Assembly (NCBI GenBank): GCA_050013275.1
Contig: JBEKFO010000072.1
Span: forward strand, 1 to 12,584
Direction of reading: 5' to 3'
Length of the DNA: 12,584 nucleotides
DNA from: Roseiarcus sp050013275
GTDB lineage: Bacteria; Pseudomonadota; Alphaproteobacteria; Rhizobiales; Beijerinckiaceae
Shown: positions 6,624 to 12,584 of the stretch, piece by piece
Numbering within the stretch: the first letter of the stretch is position 1
Layout of the letters: each line of letters starts with the position of its first letter
The notes under the pieces: model-generated
Database searches by the model: none
What the model was told of the DNA's origin: nothing
What the model saw: the letters and a program-made list of their open reading frames with translations, nothing else
Made by a program: the position numbers and the translations under genes

Positions 6624-6900
6624 GCGGGCTCCCGAGGGTTACGCGACAGATAGGAATCGCCGATTGCCTCCACAAGTAGAGCGAATCACATCTTCTGATT
6701 CCGTCGCGCGCGAGGGCGCGGAAACCGCACGAGTTCCAATCGGTAAAACCGTGCCACATCGCGCGCATCGCATATCAGCCGTAAGACGTTGGATGCCAGC
6801 GCGCGCAGCTTGCCAGTTCGTGATGTTCGATGCAGGATGAGTAAGTCGGCGATCTGCGAGACGGTTACGATTTCTCGGCGACGCGATTATCGAGGCGAAC

Positions 6901-7248
6901 ATGAAAGTCGGGCTCTCGATACCGTTCATTGCATTTCTTGTGTCTGGCTGCGCCACGCAAGAAATTTATAGCAAACCGGGTCTAACGCAAGCCGGCTTGG
7001 ATCAAGATCACGCGTATTGCGAAATGCTTGCGATGAATGCCCCGGAACAGCAAACGCAAGTTAATGTATATACCGCCCATACGACCACTTATGGGAATTA
7101 CAGCAGCACAACCGTAAGCCCTGACCCTTATGCACAATTCGGTGCCGCTCTCGGCGATACGATAGACAATGAAGAGAGACAGACTGAGATACGACGTTTG
7201 TGTATGCAGTCTAAAGGCTATACGTTCGTAGGCGAAAAGACTTCATAG
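6901..7248 (+). CDS. Small lipoprotein with KPG...D...C and CMxSxGYxF motifs
   Basis: The protein is 115 aa. MKVGLSIPFIAFLVSGC is a lipoprotein signal with lipobox V-S-G-C, so Cys17 is the lipidation site. The mature sequence has YSKPGLTQAGLDQDHAYC (23-40), a Gln/Thr/Tyr-rich middle, and ends RRLCMQSKGYTFVGEK (98-113). The pattern KPGxTxxxxDxxxC followed by CMxxKGY is one I know from many small proteobacterial envelope lipoproteins of unknown function; Cys40 and Cys101 may form a disulfide. The start is supported by GAGG (6892-6895) five bases ahead. The gene is AT-richer than the flanking operons (7021-7080 has 28 G/C in 60). It is convergent with the ABC ATPase gene and related in layout to the lipoprotein at 4181. 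Confidence 0.85.
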   Translation: MKVGLSIPFIAFLVSGCATQEIYSKPGLTQAGLDQDHAYCEMLAMNAPEQQTQVNVYTAHTTTYGNYSSTTVSPDPYAQFGAALGDTIDNEERQTEIRRLCMQSKGYTFVGEKTS

Positions 7249-7321
7249 CAGTCGCATTGGCCCCAATATGGAGCCGCCCGCCCGGCTGCAGCCCACCCCG
7301 CGCCCGCCCCTCGCGCCCCCT

Positions 7322-8413
<1,092 letters not shown>

Positions 8414-8473
8414 GGACTAGAGACCTCGTACCAAGGGTCGGCGAGCGTGAGTCATGGCAACGGCGTCTCCGCG

Positions 8474-8606
8474 CGTCATGGCCGGGCTTGTCCCGGCCAT
8501 CCACGCCTGTCCGACTCGCGATCCGGTGCGGACTCGCCGGCGCATTAGCGTTGTGGCGCGCGGCGGCGCCGCCGCGTGGATGGCCGGGACAAGCCCGGCC
8601 ATGACG
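8474..8606. repeat. Inverted pair of 33 bp REP-like elements
   Basis: 8474-8506 and 8574-8606 are perfect inverted copies of a 33-mer. Each is itself a hairpin, ATGGCCGGG-CTTGT-CCCGGCCAT in the first copy. The 67 bases between include CGGCGGCGCCGCCG. The motif CATGGCCGGGCTTGTCCCGG is one I know as a frequent interspersed repeat in Hyphomicrobiales. It sits in the only long gap between the permease and ATPase genes of the operon. Confidence 0.9.
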
Positions 8607-8634
8607 TGAGCTGGGAGTGCAGCGCGCTCTTTCG

Positions 8635-9465
8635 TCACTTCACCGCCCCCGCAGTGAGCCCGCTGATGAGCTGGCGGGAGAAGATGACGTAGATGGCGAT
8701 GACCGGCAGGATCGCGAGCGACAGCGCCGCGAGCACCGCGTTCCAGTCGGTGATGTATTGGCCGAGGAACTGCTGCACGCCGAGCGTGATGGTGTGCGTC
8801 GTGTCCGACGAGGTGAGGATGAGCGGGAACCACAGGTCGTTCCAGATCGGCACGATGGTGAAGACGGCGACGGTGGCGATGGCGGGGCGAAGCAGCGGCG
8901 CGATCACCTCGAAGAAGATGCGCGTCTCCGGCACCCCGTCGCAGCGCGCGGCGTCGCGCAGGTCCCTGGGGATCTGCTGGACGAATTCGCTGAGGATGAA
9001 GATCGACATCGGCAGGCCTTGCGCGACGTAGACGAGGATCAGCGCGGTCAGCGTGTCGTTGAGGCCGGCCTCGCGCATCATCGTCAGGATCGAGACCGAG
9101 CCGAGCCGGATCGGCACCATCACGCCGATCGCCAGGAACAGCGCCAGCGGCGTCGAGCCGCGAAAGCGATATTCGGTGAGCGCCCAGGCGGCCATCGCGC
9201 CGAACAGCAACACGAAGAACATGCTCAACAGCGTGACCACGATCGAGTTGTAGAAATAGATCCCGACATGCGAGGCGCTGAGCACCTTGGCGTAACCGAT
9301 CAGCGAGAAGGTGGCGCTGCTCGGCGGCGCCAGCGGCGCGCCGAAGATCGCGTTGCGCGCCTTGAAGGAATTCATCACCACCAGCAGAATCGGCCCGAGC
9401 GCGATCGCGCTGTAGGCGATCAGGACCGCATGGACGCCGAAGGTCTGGGCGCGTTGGCGCAGCAT
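8635..9465 (-). CDS. Sugar ABC transporter permease (CUT1, MalG type)
   Basis: Inner-membrane channel subunit, 276 aa with about six hydrophobic segments, the family norm. The EAA loop that docks on the ATPase is clear: EFVQQIPRDLRDAARCDG (160-177), then PETRIFFEVIAPLLRP. The first helix is at about residues 11-31, followed by a periplasmic loop, and the protein ends SGLTAGAVK, typical of MalG-like C-termini. The start is 12 bp from the stop of the upstream permease, and its ribosome binding site (GAGGGG) overlaps that stop codon, so translation is probably coupled. Together with the 9478 permease it should form the heterodimeric pore. The substrate is not evident from the sequence. Confidence 0.95.
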   Translation of the reverse strand: MLRQRAQTFGVHAVLIAYSAIALGPILLVVMNSFKARNAIFGAPLAPPSSATFSLIGYAKVLSASHVGIYFYNSIVVTLLSMFFVLLFGAMAAWALTEYRFRGSTPLALFLAIGVMVPIRLGSVSILTMMREAGLNDTLTALILVYVAQGLPMSIFILSEFVQQIPRDLRDAARCDGVPETRIFFEVIAPLLRPAIATVAVFTIVPIWNDLWFPLILTSSDTTHTITLGVQQFLGQYITDWNAVLAALSLAILPVIAIYVIFSRQLISGLTAGAVK

Positions 9466-9477
9466 CCTAAAGCCCCT

Positions 9478-10428
9478 CTAGAACGTGTAGCGGTTCATGC
9501 GCCGCTGCAGGATGACGAGATAGGCGCCGACGCCGGCGAGAATGATGAAGAACATCGTGGTGGCGACCGCCGCGCCCATCGTCGGATTGCCGAGCTGCAA
9601 CTGGTTGCCGAAGAAGGTGCGATAGAAGAACGTGCCGAGGATGTCGGAGGCGAAGTTCGGCCCCGCGAGCGCGCCCTTGACGGAGTAGATGAGGTCGAAC
9701 GCGTTGAAGTTGCCGACGAAGGTGAGAATCGAGATCAGGCCGATGGTCGGCAGCACCAGCGGCAGCTTGATGTAGAGGAAGATGCGGAAGTGCCCGAGCC
9801 CGTCGACGCGCGCGGCGTCGACCAGTTCGTCGGGGATGTTGAGCAGCGCGGCGTAGATCAGCATCAGGGGAATGCCGACGAACTGCCACACCGAAATCAG
9901 CGCCAGCGTGACCAGCGCGGTCGAGGGCAGGCCGAGCCAGGGCTCGAACCAGGCGCCGAGCCCGACGCTTTTCAGCGCGCCTTCGGCGACGCCCCACAGC
10001 GGCGAGAGAATGAGGTTCCAGGCGAAGCCGACGATCACCACCGAGAGCATCGTGGGTAAGAAGATGACGGTGCGGTAGAGCGCCTTCAGCTTGAGGCCGG
10101 GCAGGCTGAGCAGGCCGGCGAGCGCGATCCCGACCGGGTTCTGCACCGCCATGTGGACGGCGAAAAAGACGACGTTGTTGCGCAGCGCGCGCCAGAACGG
10201 CGTCGACCAATCGTTGTCGGTGAACAGCGTGGTGAAGTTCGACAAGCCGATGAAATGATAGGCGCCCGTCTGGTCGGTCGTATAGGTCGACAGCGCCATC
10301 GTCGCCAGCAGCGGGTAGATCGACAGCGCGGTGTAGACGATCACCCCCGGCCCGAGGAACAGCGCCATCAGGCCGACGAACCGCGTGCGCGGCATATAGG
10401 CGACTACGGAGGATGCGGGTTCGGCCAT
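9478..10428 (-). CDS. Sugar ABC transporter permease (CUT1, MalF type)
   Basis: Inner-membrane channel subunit, 316 aa, partner of the MalG-type permease just downstream. It has six main hydrophobic segments beginning at about residues 17-40 and the EAA loop AALLNIPDELVDAARVDG (193-210), then LGHFRIFLYIKLPLVLPT. It lacks the long periplasmic P2 domain of E. coli MalF, as is usual outside enterobacteria. The ATG gives a short charged N-terminus before the first helix; I see no strong ribosome binding site and the upstream bases are part of a REP-like repeat. It is 131 bp downstream of the binding-protein gene and in the same direction. Confidence 0.95.
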   Translation of the reverse strand: MAEPASSVVAYMPRTRFVGLMALFLGPGVIVYTALSIYPLLATMALSTYTTDQTGAYHFIGLSNFTTLFTDNDWSTPFWRALRNNVVFFAVHMAVQNPVGIALAGLLSLPGLKLKALYRTVIFLPTMLSVVIVGFAWNLILSPLWGVAEGALKSVGLGAWFEPWLGLPSTALVTLALISVWQFVGIPLMLIYAALLNIPDELVDAARVDGLGHFRIFLYIKLPLVLPTIGLISILTFVGNFNAFDLIYSVKGALAGPNFASDILGTFFYRTFFGNQLQLGNPTMGAAVATTMFFIILAGVGAYLVILQRRMNRYTF

Positions 10429-10446
10429 GGGCTCACGGGGGTAAAC

Positions 10447-10546
10447 CCCTCTCCCGCTCGCGGGAGAGGGTAGGGTGAGGGTGGGGGGGCGCGCGCGCCC
10501 TCATCCGGCCCTTCGGGCCACCTTCTCCCGCGAAGCGGGAGAAGGG
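10447..10546. repeat. REP-like hairpin pair between binding-protein and permease genes
   Basis: Two main stems: CCCTCTCCCG (10447-10456) with CGGGAGAGGG (10461-10470), and CCTTCTCCCGC (10521-10531) with GCGGGAGAAGG (10535-10545). Between them lies the small hairpin GGCCC-TTC-GGGCC (10507-10519). The second half repeats 1240-1287 almost exactly. Neither stem has a U tract, so read-through into the permease gene is expected. Confidence 0.88.
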
Positions 10547-10559
10547 CTTCGCGGTCGCT

Positions 10560-11819
10560 CTACTTACCCGGCTTATACCACTTGTCGAGGCCGTCCTGCA
10601 GTTGCTTGCCGGCGGCTTCGGGCGTCAGGGTTCCGTTGATGACCTGCGCCGAGACGTTCCACAATTCGTTCTCCAGATTCGGCGTGCCGCGCGACAGGAT
10701 CTGGTAGGAGTTGCGGATCGTCGACTTGCAGTCCTTGCGCCAGCCGACCATCGTCGCCGCCAGCGGGTCGTCGATCTTGACCGGCGTGCTCGACAGCGGG
10801 AAGAAGCCGGGCAGCGCGTTGGCGTAGAGGGTCGCGAATTCCGGCGTCGTCAGCCATTCCAGGAACTTCCTCGCGTCGTCCTTGTTCTTGGAGGCGGAGT
10901 TGAGGCCCATCGCGATGTCGGTGTGGTCGGAGATGTAGCATTGCGTTTCGCCGGCCGGCAGCGGCGGCGGGAACGCGTCCATCGGGAACTTCGCCTGCGC
11001 GCGGAAGGTCGAAATGTCCCACGAACCCGCGGGGTAGATCGCGGCCTTGCCGAGCGAGAACAGGTTCTGGCTGTCGGGATAGGTCTGCGCCTGGAAGCCG
11101 TTGCCCATGTAGGGCGCCCAGGTCGCGAGTTCCTTGAACACGGCGATGTATTGCGGATCGGTGAACTTGTCCTTGCCGGCGATCAGCGCGAGCCGCCCCG
11201 TCTCGCCGTGCCAGTAGTCCGGCCCGATGTTCTGGAAGCCCATCGTCGCCGCCTCCCACTGGTCGGCGGTGCCAAGGTCGATCGGCGTGTAGGTCCCGTC
11301 CTTCTTCAGCTTGTCGAGCACCGCATGGAACTCGGCCATCGTCTTCGGCGGCTCCGCGCCCACCTTCTTGAACGCGTCGACGTTGTAGATGAAGCCGTGA
11401 ATGACCGAGGCCATCGGCACGCAGAACGTCGTCTTGCCGTCGTCGGTCGACCAGGCGGACTTGGCGACGCTGGAGAAATCGGACATGCCCTTGAGGTCGT
11501 CGAGCCCATCGAGCTGCTTCTTGTTGTAGAGCTCGAGCGAGGCGTCGAACGGACGGCAAGCGATGATGTCGCCCGCGGTGCCGCCGGCGAGGCGCGCGTT
11601 GAGCGCGGCGTTGTATTCCTTCGGCGCCGAGGGCGCGAACTCGACCTTGATGTCCGGGTAGTGCTTGTTGAACGCCGGAATGATCTTCGAGTTCCAGATG
11701 TCGGCGTCGTCGTTGCGCCAACTCTCGATCTTCAACGATCCGGCTTCAGCCGCCGCGAGCCCGGCGAGCAGCGCCGCAAGCGCGACGCCGGTCCGCACAA
11801 TGGAATTCGCATATTTCAT
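10560..11819 (-). CDS. Sugar ABC transporter substrate-binding protein (CUT1 family)
   Basis: Periplasmic binding protein that captures the sugar and delivers it to the two permeases. The protein is 419 aa, normal for the MalE-like (SBP_bac_1) group. A Sec signal peptide is clear: MKYANSIVRT, a hydrophobic core at 11-24, and the A-E-A site before Gly27. The mature protein opens LKIESWRNDDADIW, with the typical IIPAFNKHYPDIKVEF segment (46-61), and later YNVDAFKKVGAEPPKTMAEF and IYPAGSWDISTF, all family hallmarks. Four cysteines (88, 133, 294, 364) are more than usual and may form disulfides. GGAGGAG lies about six bases before the ATG. The gene starts 24 bp after murQ, the main evidence for an amino-sugar ligand. 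Confidence 0.95.
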   Translation of the reverse strand: MKYANSIVRTGVALAALLAGLAAAEAGSLKIESWRNDDADIWNSKIIPAFNKHYPDIKVEFAPSAPKEYNAALNARLAGGTAGDIIACRPFDASLELYNKKQLDGLDDLKGMSDFSSVAKSAWSTDDGKTTFCVPMASVIHGFIYNVDAFKKVGAEPPKTMAEFHAVLDKLKKDGTYTPIDLGTADQWEAATMGFQNIGPDYWHGETGRLALIAGKDKFTDPQYIAVFKELATWAPYMGNGFQAQTYPDSQNLFSLGKAAIYPAGSWDISTFRAQAKFPMDAFPPPLPAGETQCYISDHTDIAMGLNSASKNKDDARKFLEWLTTPEFATLYANALPGFFPLSSTPVKIDDPLAATMVGWRKDCKSTIRNSYQILSRGTPNLENELWNVSAQVINGTLTPEAAGKQLQDGLDKWYKPGK

Positions 11820-11843
11820 CGCTCACTCCTCCGATGCCAGGCG

Positions 11844-12584
11844 TCATGCCCGGGGTTGAAATTCCGTGTTTCGATCGACCGGCGCCCGCGCGAGCGCGCT
11901 CGCAAGGTCGCCCTCGCAGGCTTCGACCAGCGCCTTGGCCGCTTGTGGGTCGAGCCCGCCGGCCGCCGCGACGACCGCCGCCTTCACGTCGTAGTTGGTC
12001 GCGCCGAGCGCCGCCGCCGCGGTTCGTTCGTCGACTGCGCTCAGGCGCTCGACGATGTGGATCGCGCGGGCGCGCAGCTTGGCGTTGTCGGGGCGAAGAT
12101 TGACCATCAGGCCGCGATGGACGTGGCCGAGCCGCGCGCAGCAAAGCGTCGAGATCACGCCGAGCGCCGCCTTCTGCGCGGTGCCGGCGGCGAGGCGCGT
12201 CGAACCCTCGACCGCCTCGGGACCGGTTTCGACGACGACGCCGACGTCGGCGCAGCCGAGCAGCGGCGCGTCGGAGCGGCAGACGAGCGCGACGACGCGC
12301 GCGCCCAGCGCCTTGGCGGCGCGCGCGCCGGCGAGGGTGAAGGGGGTCGAGCCGCTCGCGGAGACCGCGAGGACGAGATCATTGGCTTTGGGCTCGAGCG
12401 CCTCGATCGCGCGTCGCGCCGCGGCCTCGTCGTCTTCGCCGGCGGCGTCGGCGTGGCGCCCCGGCGCGGCGCCGGCGGGCGCAACGAAGGCGAGGCGCGC
12501 CGGATCGAGGCCGAAAGTCCCGGGCAATTCCATGCCGTCCTGGAAGGCGAGGGCGCCGGAAGCGCCGGCGCCGAGATAGATCAG
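11844..12584 (-). CDS. murQ: N-acetylmuramic acid 6-phosphate etherase (MurQ), 5' end outside window
   Basis: Cytosolic SIS-domain lyase that cleaves the lactyl ether of MurNAc-6-phosphate to give GlcNAc-6-phosphate and D-lactate in cell-wall recycling. 246 codons are visible and the frame stays open to the window edge; about 50 N-terminal residues are probably missing, since the family is about 300 aa. Visible are LIYLGAGASG (the sugar-phosphate-binding start of the SIS fold), MELPGTFG with the glutamate matching the catalytic Glu83 of E. coli MurQ, GEDDEAA matching the region of Glu114, AVSASGSTPFTLAGA, GSTRLAAGTAQK, and LMVNLRPDNAKLRARA. An internal ATG at 12533 is not the start because conserved sequence continues upstream of it. 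The C-terminus carries the helical domain. It is the first visible gene of the ABC operon. Confidence 0.93.
   Translation of the reverse strand: MIYLGAGASGALAFQDGMELPGTFGLDPARLAFVAPAGAAPGRHADAAGEDDEAAARRAIEALEPKANDLVLAVSASGSTPFTLAGARAAKALGARVVALVCRSDAPLLGCADVGVVVETGPEAVEGSTRLAAGTAQKAALGVISTLCCARLGHVHRGLMVNLRPDNAKLRARAIHIVERLSAVDERTAAAALGATNYDVKAAVVAAAGGLDPQAAKALVEACEGDLASALARAPVDRNTEFQPRA

Noticed and set aside
6639..6773. 44-codon minus-strand frame with MRCARCGTVL at its start, ending 15 bp before the 6321-6623 gene
   Set aside because: The CxxC and tight spacing are tempting, but there is no ribosome binding site, only one further cysteine, and no recognisable family. It could be a remnant of a zinc-ribbon protein.
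8617..10059. 480-codon plus-strand frame opposite the two permease genes
   Set aside because: Extreme Asp/Glu/Arg/Gln composition is the usual shadow of membrane-protein genes in high-GC DNA. Both permeases on the other strand have clear family motifs.

Overview
The window reads as a high-GC alphaproteobacterium, probably of the order Hyphomicrobiales. It makes 5-aminolevulinate by the one-step C4 route (hemA type), its REP-like repeats are of a kind common in that order, and it has a CUT1-type sugar ABC operon led by a murQ. A methanotroph-like relative (Methylocystis/Methylosinus) is possible, but that is only an impression from the repeat sequences.

Region 1 (1-3962, all minus strand) is a tetrapyrrole block. 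Transcription runs hemC, hemA, hemE, then the first 43 codons of a small secreted protein that leaves the window. HemA makes 5-aminolevulinate, HemC makes hydroxymethylbilane and HemE makes coproporphyrinogen III, so steps 1, 3 and 5 of the common pathway sit together. A good Rho-independent terminator closes hemA, and a REP-like mosaic lies between it and hemE.

Region 2 (3963-7321) is an accessory stretch with small genes that are partly clearly AT-richer than their surroundings. It holds two small lipoproteins (4181-4636 and 6901-7248), a three-helix membrane protein (5316-5729) and a small minus-strand protein (6321-6623). Between them lie three copies (two whole, one half) of an approximately 330-350 bp repeat. 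Its core is a long hairpin with a perfect 26 bp inner stem, and the two whole copies differ at three base pairs with both partners changed each time. This is the part of the window I can least explain with known families.

Region 3 (7322-12584, all minus strand) is one operon: murQ (5' end outside the window), a secreted solute-binding protein, two MalF/MalG-type permeases and an MsmX/UgpC-type ATPase. Together they look like an importer for an amino sugar, plausibly N-acetylmuramic acid, N-acetylglucosamine or a related cell-wall fragment, coupled to MurQ, which converts MurNAc-6-phosphate to GlcNAc-6-phosphate. The substrate is inferred from context only. REP-like hairpins sit in the two long gaps of this operon (binding protein/permease and permease/ATPase).
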